A stretch of 64,000 bases of DNA from DATBAX01 sp963723765 (GTDB lineage: Bacteria > Acidobacteriota > Terriglobia > Terriglobales > Acidobacteriaceae): NCBI GenBank assembly GCA_963723765.1, contig CAVRSD010000003.1:744001-808000 (forward strand), given 5' to 3'. The notes beneath the pieces were generated by a model that saw only the letters and a program-made list of their open reading frames with translations, was not told the origin of the DNA and did no database searches. The translations under genes and the position numbers were made by a program. Within the stretch, counting starts at the first letter, position 1; each line of letters opens with the position of its first letter. Of the stretch, positions 44,224 through 52,467 are shown in pieces.

Positions 44224-44477
44224 AATGCTCTGAGTTTTTGCAGGAGCTGACCAATTATTTGGACGGCGTCATCGATGACCGCACCAAGGCGGAGCTGGAG
44301 AACCATCTGTCGTGGTGCCACAACTGCTACGTCGTCTGCGATACAACCAAGAAAACCATTGAGATCTACCGTGATTCCCAGCTTTACGAGCTTCCTGAAG
44401 ACCTCCGCAGCCGTCTCCGATCCGCCATCGTTTCCAAGTGCCAGGGACACAAGAAAGCCGATCCAGAGAGCGTCTAA
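44220..44477 (+). CDS. Zinc-binding anti-sigma factor (zf-HC2)
   Basis: 85 aa, GTG start overlapping the sigma gene stop. The ZAS motif is MKCSEFLQELTNYLDG with Cys3 and ENHLSWCHNCYVV (HxxxCxxC). No membrane helix, so a soluble anti-sigma, as in redox-responsive RsrA-like systems, rather than a membrane sensor. It is expected to bind and hold the upstream ECF sigma. Confidence 0.9.
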   Translation: MKCSEFLQELTNYLDGVIDDRTKAELENHLSWCHNCYVVCDTTKKTIEIYRDSQLYELPEDLRSRLRSAIVSKCQGHKKADPESV

Positions 44478-44669
44478 CCTGCTTTTCTCCAATCGCTTGG
44501 ACTAATTTTTCCACAATGCATTTCCATTCTGGGAATCTCGTCCGGGCTTGGCTGCGTAACTCTAGTCGAACCCTTTTCGCCAGAGTTGAATCTAAATATT
44601 AAGCAAAGTACAGGTTCTGCGAAGTTCTCAGGTAAGGGCCAGTTAGAGCCCGTTGTGGGAGGTTTTTAT

Positions 44670-44912
44670 ATGATGGCAAAATTATTCGACGCCTTTTTCG
44701 GCTGCTGGCACAGCCATTACAGTTTTCCTATGACAATTCGCAAGAAGAATTTGCACAGCAATGCGGCTGCCTCGCTTACTGGCACGTATGTGGTGTGCCT
44801 GGATTGCGGCAAGGAATTGCCTTACGATTGGGCCGAAATGAAAATCATGAATCCGTCGGCACAAGACCACGGATCGATGGTGGGATCTTTGGCTACGAAA
44901 CACGCTGCGTAG
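44670..44912 (+). CDS. Small conserved CxxC protein
   Basis: 80 aa from ATG 44670, which follows GGGAGG at a spacing of 7-8; the longer frame from 44586 lacks this. The sequence CWHSHYSFPMTIR, TGTYVVCLDCGKELPYDWAEMK has one CxxC pair and an aromatic-rich core, and I believe it belongs to a small acidobacterial family of unknown function. It may bind zinc through the CxxC plus the N-terminal Cys/His. It follows the sigma/anti-sigma pair. Confidence 0.7.
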   Translation: MMAKLFDAFFGCWHSHYSFPMTIRKKNLHSNAAASLTGTYVVCLDCGKELPYDWAEMKIMNPSAQDHGSMVGSLATKHAA

Positions 44913-44954
44913 TTTTACGCTAACCGTAATAAGGGAAACCGCGCCCTCCCCGTT

Positions 44955-45040
44955 GTCATTTTGAGCGAAGCGAGAAATCTTGCTTTCCCCTTGCCGCTGG
45001 CAAACAGCGGATTCCTCGTCGCTGCGCTTCTCGGAATGAC
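44955..45040. repeat. Imperfect inverted-repeat element
   Basis: Arms GTCATTTTGAGCGAAGCGAG at 44955-44974 and GCTGCGCTTCTCGGAATGAC at 45021-45040 are imperfect inverses around an AT/GC-mixed centre. It is a short non-coding palindromic element. Confidence 0.55.
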
Positions 45041-45056
45041 AAAATTTTGTAAATAG

Positions 45057-45087
45057 AAAAAGCCGCGACTTGGAGTCGCGGCTTTTC
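45057..45087. terminator. Bidirectional intrinsic terminator
   Basis: AAAAAGCCGCGACT, loop TGG, AGTCGCGGCTTTT: a perfect 10-bp GC-rich stem with A and T runs at its two ends. It can end both the 80-aa gene (plus) and the M48 protease gene (minus), which converge on it. Confidence 0.85.
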
Positions 45088-45111
45088 GTTTCTGAGAATT
45101 GAGAGCTAGGT

Positions 45112-46314
45112 CTAATTGCTGTCGTCTCTCCGCTTGAGAGTTGGACGTCCATCATCGGTGCTGGTGCCATCCGTGCCGCTCTTGTCAGCGGTGGAGGTGC
45201 GTCGCAGGCTGGGCTTTTTTCCATCCTTGTCGTCAATGATCTTGTGCTTATTTTCGATGGCCGCCAAACGAGCTTTCACGTCGTCAAATTCCGAGGTGGT
45301 CACCATGTATTCCGCTTTAGCGGGAAGAATCGTGGCAATTTCTTCCTGCGACTTCTGAATCCGGTCAGGGGTCTGCGGATGGGTGGCAAAAGCTTTGGAC
45401 AGGGTTCCCGGCTTTTTCTTTTCCAGAGCTTGCACTTTCTCGAAGAATGCTACAAAGGCTTGCGGGTCATATCCGGCTTTGTACATGTACTGCAGACCGA
45501 GATAGTCAGCCTCCGCCTCAAATCCACGAGAGAACTTCAAGAACGTCAGAGGCAACGCCAGTCCTGCGGCTTCATAGCCAGCGTAGCCAATAGGCCCGCC
45601 AATAAAGATCAGGGGAATCGACGCTAAATTCATCAGGTTTCCGCGGGTATTTTCGCGGGCGGCGTGGCAGGCGGCAACGTGGGCGATTTCATGCGCCATC
45701 ACGCCGGCTAGTTCCGCTTCTTCATCCGCTGCCAGGATCAATCCGGAGTTTACGTAAAAGAAGCCACCGGGCAGGGCGAACGCATTGATGTCATCCGCGT
45801 CAATTACCTTGATGGTAAAGGGTACCTGGGAGTCAGAGTTACGCACCAGATTCTGCCCCAACCGGTTCACATACTCCGTGATCACCGGATCGTTCACCAT
45901 CTTGGACTGTGATTCGACCTGCATGGAATACGACTTCCCCATGGCGATCTGTTTTTCAATGCTGTACCAGTTGCCCATGCCACGTTCGCAACCAACATTG
46001 CGATTGCCAATGGCGTCAACATCGGCCCGCCCGCCGTCATGATCCACCTTACTGGGGTCGGCAGCCTGCACAGGTTGCTTTGCTGCAGGAGCCTTAGTCG
46101 AAGTATCGGGAGCGGACGCTTTGCTATCGGAAGGAAAAGTGTCAGGAGTACTGGGCGGGGTCGGAGAACTCTGTCCGCCAGACGCGGTGCTATTCGGAGC
46201 GGTGGTTCCGGGTGCTTGTGTACTGCCTGGGGTTGAAGTGCCTTGAGCCTGGGCCAGCGTTGCATAACCCAATGTCAGCAACGCCGAAATCAGAGCCATT
46301 CGCTGAAACTTCAT
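45112..46314 (-). CDS. Secreted M48-family metalloprotease
   Basis: 400 aa from ATG 46314, directly before a signal peptide (MALISALLTLGYATLAQAQG); the frame opens at 46482. A Ser/Thr/Pro-rich linker (residues 25-85) precedes the peptidase: ADDINAFALPGGFFYVNSGL, catalytic AGVMAHEIAHVAACHAARE (HExxH), FSRGFEAEADYLGLQYMYKAG with the third ligand Glu, and FATHPQTPDRI. It is periplasmic, resembling BepA/YfgC-type envelope quality-control proteases without their TPR domain. The C-terminus is Lys/Asp/Ser-rich and disordered. Confidence 0.9.
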   Translation of the reverse strand: MKFQRMALISALLTLGYATLAQAQGTSTPGSTQAPGTTAPNSTASGGQSSPTPPSTPDTFPSDSKASAPDTSTKAPAAKQPVQAADPSKVDHDGGRADVDAIGNRNVGCERGMGNWYSIEKQIAMGKSYSMQVESQSKMVNDPVITEYVNRLGQNLVRNSDSQVPFTIKVIDADDINAFALPGGFFYVNSGLILAADEEAELAGVMAHEIAHVAACHAARENTRGNLMNLASIPLIFIGGPIGYAGYEAAGLALPLTFLKFSRGFEAEADYLGLQYMYKAGYDPQAFVAFFEKVQALEKKKPGTLSKAFATHPQTPDRIQKSQEEIATILPAKAEYMVTTSEFDDVKARLAAIENKHKIIDDKDGKKPSLRRTSTADKSGTDGTSTDDGRPTLKRRDDSN

Positions 46315-46522
46315 AAAATCACCCATTTCCGGCCAGATCGGGCTTACATTGGCCATTATACGCCCGTCCAAGCGCACCTTTACCACATCTCTTAATAGAT
46401 TGGACGCACAAAGGACACGGATGGTTATCTGGGCGAATAATGACGAAAACACTGTCAAAAGGAGACTTCGGGGAATTTCCAATCCGGGGCAATCTTCTTC
46501 GCGAACTTAGAAGCTTTTCTTA

Positions 46523-46561
46523 GCGATCTTTGCGGTAAATATGCTTGACCGCAAAGATCGC
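46523..46561. repeat. Long hairpin downstream of the inositol-phosphate synthase gene
   Basis: Perfect 14-bp arms GCGATCTTTGCGGT (46523-46536) and ACCGCAAAGATCGC (46548-46561), loop of 11. It begins 22 bases past the stop codon. No clear T run follows, so it may be a mobile repeat or a weak terminator. Confidence 0.65.
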
Positions 46562-46583
46562 CAAGGATTCGCAAAGAGAACTT

Positions 46584-47953
46584 CTAGTCGTAGTACTCCA
46601 AGCCCAAGTGAGTAATCAGTTCCTCGCCCTTCAAGTGCCGCAACGTATTCTTGAGCTTCATCAATTGAATGAACAAATCATGTTCCGGATAGAGTCCGGG
46701 CGGGGTGATGGGGGACTTGAAATAGAAACTCAACCACTCCTGAATGCCAAGACCGCGCAATTCCGCGCTGCGTTGCGCTAAATCCATGAACAGGATCAAG
46801 TCGAGAACCAACGGGGCAGCGAGAATGGAGTCGCGGCAGAGGAAAGTCCACTTTGATCTGCATGGGATATCCCAGCCAGCCGAAGATGTCGATGTTGTCC
46901 CAACCCTCTTTGTTGTCACCACGAGGCGGATAATAGTTAATGCGTACCTTGTGGGTGAAGTTGCCATAAAGTTCAGGATAAAGATCGGGCTGTAGAATGT
47001 GCTCCAGCACCGAAAGCTTCGATTCCTCCTTGGTCTTGAACGAACCTGGATCTTCCAGCACTTCCCCGTCGCGATTGCCGAGAATGTTGGTCGAGAACCA
47101 GCCGTTCAATCCCAGCAGGCGCGCCTTGAATCCGGGAGCGAGGATGGTCTTCATCAGAGTTTGCCCGGTCTTGAAGTCCTTGCCGCAGATGGGGGCATTG
47201 TTCTGGCGGGAAAGTTCGAGCAGGGCTGGAATGTCATTGGTCAAGTTTGGGGCGCCGTTGGCAAAAGGCACGCCTTCTTTGAGCGAGGCGTAGGCGTAAA
47301 TCATTGAAGGCGCGATGGTCGAGTCGTTCTTCAATAGCCCTTTTTCGAAAGCTTTTACGCTTTGATGAACCGCGTTCGGCTCCAGATAACTTTCGGTCGA
47401 ACCGCACCAGATGGTGACCAGGCGACTGGCTTTTGAGGTTTTCTTAAACTGGCGAATGTCATCAATGACCTGCTCGGCAAGATCCATTTTGTTCTTGCCC
47501 TTCTTGACGTTAGGGCCGTCGAGCAACTTGACGTAGTTGCGGTCGAACACAGCCTTCATGGGCTTGATGGACTTGAGCAGCGGCTTTACTTTATCGAGCA
47601 GATCACGCTCGAGCACGCCGGCTTTGGTGGCGGCGGTGTGCATGTCATCTTCGAAGATGTCCCAGCCGGTGAAAACCAGGTCGTCGAGCCCGGCCAGCGG
47701 CATGAATTCCTTGATCTTGGGGGACCGGGCATCGGTACGTTTACCCAGGCGGATAGTGCCCATTTGCGTGAGCGAGCCGATGGGCTTGGCAAATCCCTTG
47801 CGTACGGCTTCCACGCCTGCCACGAAAGTAGTGGCCACCGCGCCCATGCCCGGGAATCATGACGCCTAATTTGCCTTTGGCCGGTTGGATCTCGCCGCCA
47901 TGAGATGGTTTAACTTCCACGCGGGATTGCTTTTGCTTTTTCTTTTTCGCCAT
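46584..47953 (-). CDS. ino1: Inositol-3-phosphate synthase, frameshifted near 47850 and 46843
   Basis: Full span about 456 aa. It converts glucose 6-phosphate to myo-inositol 3-phosphate using NAD. It starts at ATG 47953 with a Lys-rich tail and GKLGVMIPG; a one-base shift at ~47850 gives GMGAVATTFVAGVEAVRKG (NAD loop). The middle is intact: MPLAGLDDLVFTGWDI, VTIWCGSTESYL, GVPFANGAPNLTNDIPAL, GKDFKTGQTLMKTILAP, LLGLNGWFSTNILGNRDGEVL. Another shift near 46843 restores FLCRDSILAAPLVLDLILFM and the end. Use in bacteria: inositol lipids or compatible solutes. Confidence 0.87.
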
Positions 47954-48138
47954 GTGTGGCAACGTCCTCGATGATGGCTCTGACTAACGAGAGCTTGGAA
48001 TGTAGGGCAAACCCGTTATGTTCTCGTATGGGGAATGATTTTGCAACTAACCGGGGCTGAATGAGCAGGATGGGAAATTCAACGGCGAGTTCTTTCATTC
48101 GCTGGCATCGGCATGCATCGACTGGAAAAATACAAATG

Positions 48139-48766
48139 CTATGGCGAGACTCGCATCCGGTTTTGCCAGTGCGTCCAGGCGAACCAAATGATTCCGGCGA
48201 TAAGTACGGTGAGAATCACAGCGTCAAACTTATGAAAATATTTGCCGAGCTGGCGCCAGTTCTCGCCCAGCTTCATGCCAAAGTAGGCCAGCCCCAGACA
48301 CCAGGGCCAGGATCCCAGAAAAGTGTAGATATGAAATCGAGCCGCGGGGCATGCGGGCAATGCCGGCAGGGAGTGCAATGAAAGTGCGAATCACGGGCAG
48401 CAGGCGTCCGATAAATACTGCAAGGTATCCCCAGCGGGCAAAGAAACGGTCGGCCCAATCGAGTTCTCGGGGACTGAATAAAATCCAGCGTCCGTATTTT
48501 TCGACGAGGGGACGGCCACCGTAGCAGCCGATTTCATAGGCAACCAGCGATCCAATATTGCAGCCAATCGCCCCGGCCGTGGCCACCCATAGCAACTTCA
48601 TGGTGCCATCAAAAACCAAGTAGCCGGCAAACGGCATGATCAATTCAGAAGGAAGCGGGATGCAGGCCGATTCAATGGCCATAAGGAAAACGATGCCGCC
48701 GTAGCCGCCGGCCGCGATGACCGACTTGATGAACAGAAAGAGAATGCCGAGGATTTTTTCAGTCAT
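48139..48766 (-). CDS. DedA-family membrane protein, frameshifted near 48346
   Basis: Reconstructed length about 209 aa. DedA/SNARE-associated domain: GYGGIVFLMAIESACIPLPSE, LIMPFAGYLV, GCNIGSLVAYEIGCYGGRPLVEKYG, FIGRLLPVIRTFIALPAGIARM. The first frame ends in altered sequence; a one-base shift near 48341-48350 recovers ARFHIYTFLGSWPWCLGLAY and the last helix. DedA proteins act as membrane lipid carriers (undecaprenyl phosphate or phospholipid flipping). Confidence 0.85.
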
Positions 48767-48793
48767 GCAATTCCGCGAAGGACTGCGAAAATC

Positions 48794-49018
48794 TTAGAAC
48801 GAACCTTCCTGAGTGAAGGTGAATCCGGGCAGCGTGGCGCCCTCGGGGCTCTTAGCCACCTTCACGCGCACTGTGGGAGCATCCGGGGCCGTCACTTCGG
48901 CGGGACGCAGCACTGCAAATTGCGAAAACACCTCGCTGTAAACCTTGGTGACGAGGTAATCCTGACTGTCCCCGTCATTGCGCCAGACTTGCCCGAGTTG
49001 GATGGATTTCACTGCCAC
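48794..49018 (-). CDS. Small conserved hypothetical protein
   Basis: 74 aa, beta-rich: IQLGQVWRNDGDSQDYLVTKV, FSQFAVLRPAE, RVKVAKSPEGATLPGF. It lacks a signal peptide and membrane helices. The start LGQVWRN--- resembles small proteins of unknown function found in acidobacteria. It lies 27 bases upstream of the dedA start on the same strand. Confidence 0.6.
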   Translation of the reverse strand: MAVKSIQLGQVWRNDGDSQDYLVTKVYSEVFSQFAVLRPAEVTAPDAPTVRVKVAKSPEGATLPGFTFTQEGSF

Positions 49019-49150
49019 GCATTTTCCTCGATTAGTAGAAGCACTTTCAGACTACCGGGGTGCGCAGGGTGCGTCAATTGCGGGCTCTGGTTCGTGGGAT
49101 TACGAAAGGCTCGGAAGAAGTGCCGGATCGCCTCTGCTACTATTTGGCGT

Positions 49151-49996
49151 ATGCCCCGCGGTACGACTCCCCGACAACCCGCCAAGTCTGCTAGACAAGA
49201 AGGGGCTCGCCGAGTTTCGCCTGGCGGTCAAAAGAAGGCTCGCGTAGAAGCGCTGCTCCGGGACCCTCCCAAAAAGAAAACGAAAGCAAAGAAATCAGGT
49301 GCGAAAAAGGGCTATAACCCGATCGCTCCTGACCGTGTACGCGAAATTCTCGCGAGGCTCAATCAGCGTTATCCTGATGTGACCTGCGCTCTCACTCATA
49401 AGAGTGCATGGGAGTTGCTGGTGGCAACCATCCTCTCGGCGCAATCCACCGACGTAGGCGTCAACAAAGTTACGCCGGTGATTTTCAAGAAATACCCCAC
49501 AGTCCAGGATTTCGCAGCGTTAACGCCGGAACAACTCGAACCCGATCTCCGCACTACTGGTTTCTTCCGCAACAAAGCCAAATCGCTCGTGGGTGCCGCG
49601 AAGATATTGATCAGCGATTTTGGGGGACAGGTTCCCGATGAGATGGAAAAGCTGCTGACTATCCCGGGAGTGGCCCGCAAGACAGCTAACGTCGTGCTTG
49701 GGACTTGGTTTCATAAGAATGAAGGCGTGGTGGTGGACACCCATGTCCATCGCATTTCGCGGCGCTTGGAACTGACCCGGCAGGATGATCCCAAGAAGAT
49801 CGAACGAGACTTAATGCAGGTGATCCCGCGCGAAAAATGGACGCTATTCTCACATCAGATTATTTGGCACGGCCGAACTCTTTGTATGGCGCGAGGACCG
49901 AAGTGCGCCGACTGTCCAATTGAGAATATCTGTCATGCCGCCGATAAGACTTGGAGCACCGTGGAAATCCACGCCGACGCCAAAGCGATCAAATAG
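49151..49996 (+). CDS. nth: Endonuclease III (DNA glycosylase/AP lyase)
   Basis: 281 aa from ATG 49151; the longer frame upstream is not protein-like. A Lys/Arg-rich extension of about 60 residues precedes the core: WELLVATILSAQSTD, helix-hairpin-helix LLTIPGVARKTANVVLG with catalytic Lys, VVVDTHVHRISRRL with catalytic Asp, and a C-terminal 4Fe-4S site CMARGPKCADCPIENIC. It removes oxidised pyrimidines in base-excision repair. The basic N-terminus is longer than in E. coli Nth and may aid DNA binding. Converges on lptFG. Confidence 0.95.
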   Translation: MPRGTTPRQPAKSARQEGARRVSPGGQKKARVEALLRDPPKKKTKAKKSGAKKGYNPIAPDRVREILARLNQRYPDVTCALTHKSAWELLVATILSAQSTDVGVNKVTPVIFKKYPTVQDFAALTPEQLEPDLRTTGFFRNKAKSLVGAAKILISDFGGQVPDEMEKLLTIPGVARKTANVVLGTWFHKNEGVVVDTHVHRISRRLELTRQDDPKKIERDLMQVIPREKWTLFSHQIIWHGRTLCMARGPKCADCPIENICHAADKTWSTVEIHADAKAIK

Positions 49997-50011
49997 CTGC
50001 CCCTTCCCTGT

Positions 50012-52348
50012 TTACGTTGGTACTTTCAAGAGTAGATAGCTACCCACAAGGGCAAAGATAAAATCTGGCGACCAGGCGGCCAGAATCGGCGGCAACCGGC
50101 TGAGATTGCCCATGTCCTCAAAGAGACGGGACACGATGACGTACACCGTGGCAATACCAACGGCGACGGCAATTCCTGTGACTGCCCCACGTTTCCCCGC
50201 CGACAGGGCAAACGGAATCGCCAACAAGGCCATGATCAATGTCACGATGGGGACAGCGAACTTCTCATACAACTGCACTTTAAGCCGCACTACATCAAAT
50301 CCGCTCTGCTCCAAATCGTGAATGTAGCGTCGCAATTCTTCGTAATTCATTTCGGAAGATAGCTTCACCTCTTTTTTGAAATAATTCGGAGGTTCACTGA
50401 TGTTCGCGAATGTCGATACATCGAAGGTGCGGTAACTCTCGATGGCAGGGCCACGCAACTCGCGTTCCCAACCCTGGGTGCAAACCCAGCGTCCCAAGCT
50501 TTCTTCCCAGTGAGCGCGCTCTGCGTAAACCCGTCGCTTCAGCTCAAAAGTCGCCGGATCAAATTGGAAGGCCGCAAGACTATCGAATTGATTCCGGTCG
50601 GGATCGAATAGCTGGTAGTAGTAAATCGTGGAGTGCTGCCCGAAGATCCACCGGCGATCGGGATTTAGATAGGTCTGCGCTGGTTTGCCCTTGATGAGGT
50701 TGCGAAGCGCGTCCTGCCGCTTGTTGGCATGCGGCAAATAGAATTGATCGAAGAAAAACAGCCCGGTTGCCAGCACAGCGGAAGCCAGCAAAATGGGCAT
50801 GATGATCCGATAGATGCTCATGCCAGTCGCCTTGATGGCGGTGATTTCGTTGGTGCGCTGCAGCAATCCCAAAGTAATGAGCACCGCCAGAAGAATGCTA
50901 TAGGGGATCATGCTGTCGAGAAAATACGGTATGACGTTGAATAAATATTCCACCACAATCAAGGGAGAGATCTGGTTACGGAGAATATCGTTCAGCAATT
51001 CGAACACGGTAAATACCAGGAGCAGCATGAGAAACGCGGAGAGTACCAAGGCAAGGTTGACGCAAAAATCCCGCAGAACGTAATCGTCCAGAATCATGGG
51101 GAAGCGGGCGCTGAATACTCGTCGCCGGGAAACCGCCCGCTGGAATGCATCTTCGCTGCGGCCAAAGTTGGGCAGAATGTCTTTGCCCGCTTTCCAGCCT
51201 TTGGTGAAGGGATGCCAGAGAAATCGCAGTGAGCCCACCTCGAAGGGCCGGCGCTCGGCCCGCCACAATAGAAAAGCTCCACCTAAAAAGAAGAAAATAT
51301 CCGCCAGCCATACCCCTAGCCCGGCAGAAACTTTTCCCTGACGCGCCAGCGAAACACCCAGCAGGGAGACAAAGTAGTAGGCAAATACCAGTACGATGGT
51401 AAGAACAAAGCCCGTGGACTTACCTCCTTTTTTCGAGGAAAGCCCCAGCGGTATTCCCACCAGGGCCAGGACCAGGCATGCGGTTGGCAACGCGAAGCGG
51501 CGATGAAATTCAATGTAATACCAGCGGGCGATTCCCGGATTCCTTTTGGTGCGGGCCTGCCAAAGTAATTCTTGGGTGGTCAGTTCCCCCAGCGGCGCCG
51601 GTTCCTGCTCCTTAGCGGTATCGGCCTGAGGGACGGCAATCGGCATGTCGGTCTGCTGAAAAGTCGAGATTTGATAGTGATCGACTGCTGCCGGATCGGT
51701 CTCGTGCGTCTCTCCATTGGTCAGGTGCAGATGAAGCGTGTCGGGACCTTCGCTGACCAGGATACCTTGCTGGGCCAGGGTAATTTTTGGCTGCGCGGGA
51801 TCACTGATATCGGCTATGAAAACTCCTTTCCAGATATCCGCGCCTTTCGCAGTTTTCACATCCTGAACGTAAAGCACGAGCTTGGGGAATCCCTCGTAGA
51901 AAACTCGGGGTTGAACTTCGAAAGAAACCTGCGATCCCTTGAGGTGGTCCTGCAATCGTCCCAAGGCTGCCTGGGATGCAGGGGCAACGTATAGTCCATT
52001 GATCAATGCCAATGCCCAGGCGCCGACAACAAAGATGGAAATGATTCGGAGGAAAGTCCACACGCCGATGCCGCTGGCACGCATGGCGGTAATCTCGCTG
52101 TCCGCAGCCAGTCGGCTGAGTCCGATCAGGATTCCCACCAGTACGCCCATGGGAATGGTGTAAGTGAGTGCAGCGGGAATAGTGAAAAGGAAGATTTCAG
52201 CGACGCTGGACAGCGGCGCGCTATTACGAACCACGAGTTCGAGGATGTGCCCCAGATCCCGGGTAAAAAGGACGAAAGTAAACACCGCAACCCCGATCAA
52301 GGCATGCGATGTGACTTCCTTCAGAATATAGCGGGTAAGAATCCGCAT
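50012..52348 (-). CDS. LptF-LptG fusion, lipopolysaccharide export permease
   Basis: 778 aa, twice the length of one YjgP/YjgQ permease. The first half (1-365) opens MRILTRYILKEVTSHALIGV and has TM helices and RFALPTACLVLALVGIPLGL. The second half (from ~415) opens ILDDYVLRDFCVNLALVLSAF and repeats the pattern, with LLQRTNEITAIKATGMSIYRI and EKFAVPIVTLIMALLAIPFAL. Both halves have a periplasmic beta-jellyroll (about 130-265 and 525-680). In most bacteria LptF and LptG are separate partners for LptB; here one chain can replace the heterodimer. Divergent from mutS. Confidence 0.9.
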   Translation of the reverse strand: MRILTRYILKEVTSHALIGVAVFTFVLFTRDLGHILELVVRNSAPLSSVAEIFLFTIPAALTYTIPMGVLVGILIGLSRLAADSEITAMRASGIGVWTFLRIISIFVVGAWALALINGLYVAPASQAALGRLQDHLKGSQVSFEVQPRVFYEGFPKLVLYVQDVKTAKGADIWKGVFIADISDPAQPKITLAQQGILVSEGPDTLHLHLTNGETHETDPAAVDHYQISTFQQTDMPIAVPQADTAKEQEPAPLGELTTQELLWQARTKRNPGIARWYYIEFHRRFALPTACLVLALVGIPLGLSSKKGGKSTGFVLTIVLVFAYYFVSLLGVSLARQGKVSAGLGVWLADIFFFLGGAFLLWRAERRPFEVGSLRFLWHPFTKGWKAGKDILPNFGRSEDAFQRAVSRRRVFSARFPMILDDYVLRDFCVNLALVLSAFLMLLLVFTVFELLNDILRNQISPLIVVEYLFNVIPYFLDSMIPYSILLAVLITLGLLQRTNEITAIKATGMSIYRIIMPILLASAVLATGLFFFDQFYLPHANKRQDALRNLIKGKPAQTYLNPDRRWIFGQHSTIYYYQLFDPDRNQFDSLAAFQFDPATFELKRRVYAERAHWEESLGRWVCTQGWERELRGPAIESYRTFDVSTFANISEPPNYFKKEVKLSSEMNYEELRRYIHDLEQSGFDVVRLKVQLYEKFAVPIVTLIMALLAIPFALSAGKRGAVTGIAVAVGIATVYVIVSRLFEDMGNLSRLPPILAAWSPDFIFALVGSYLLLKVPT

Positions 52349-52467
52349 CGGCTTCGCTTAGCTGGAGTCTAGCACGGCGGATGCATGTACCGTGGTTGTC
52401 AGTGTGATCTCTGGCACAGAAATCAGGCATTCTCGTTTGTTATAATCCGCGCACGAATCCCCTGGCA

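Noticed and set aside
46523..46561. Hairpin considered as an intrinsic terminator of the inositol-phosphate synthase gene
   Set aside because: The stem is strong but no T run follows on the gene's strand, so it was listed as a repeat.
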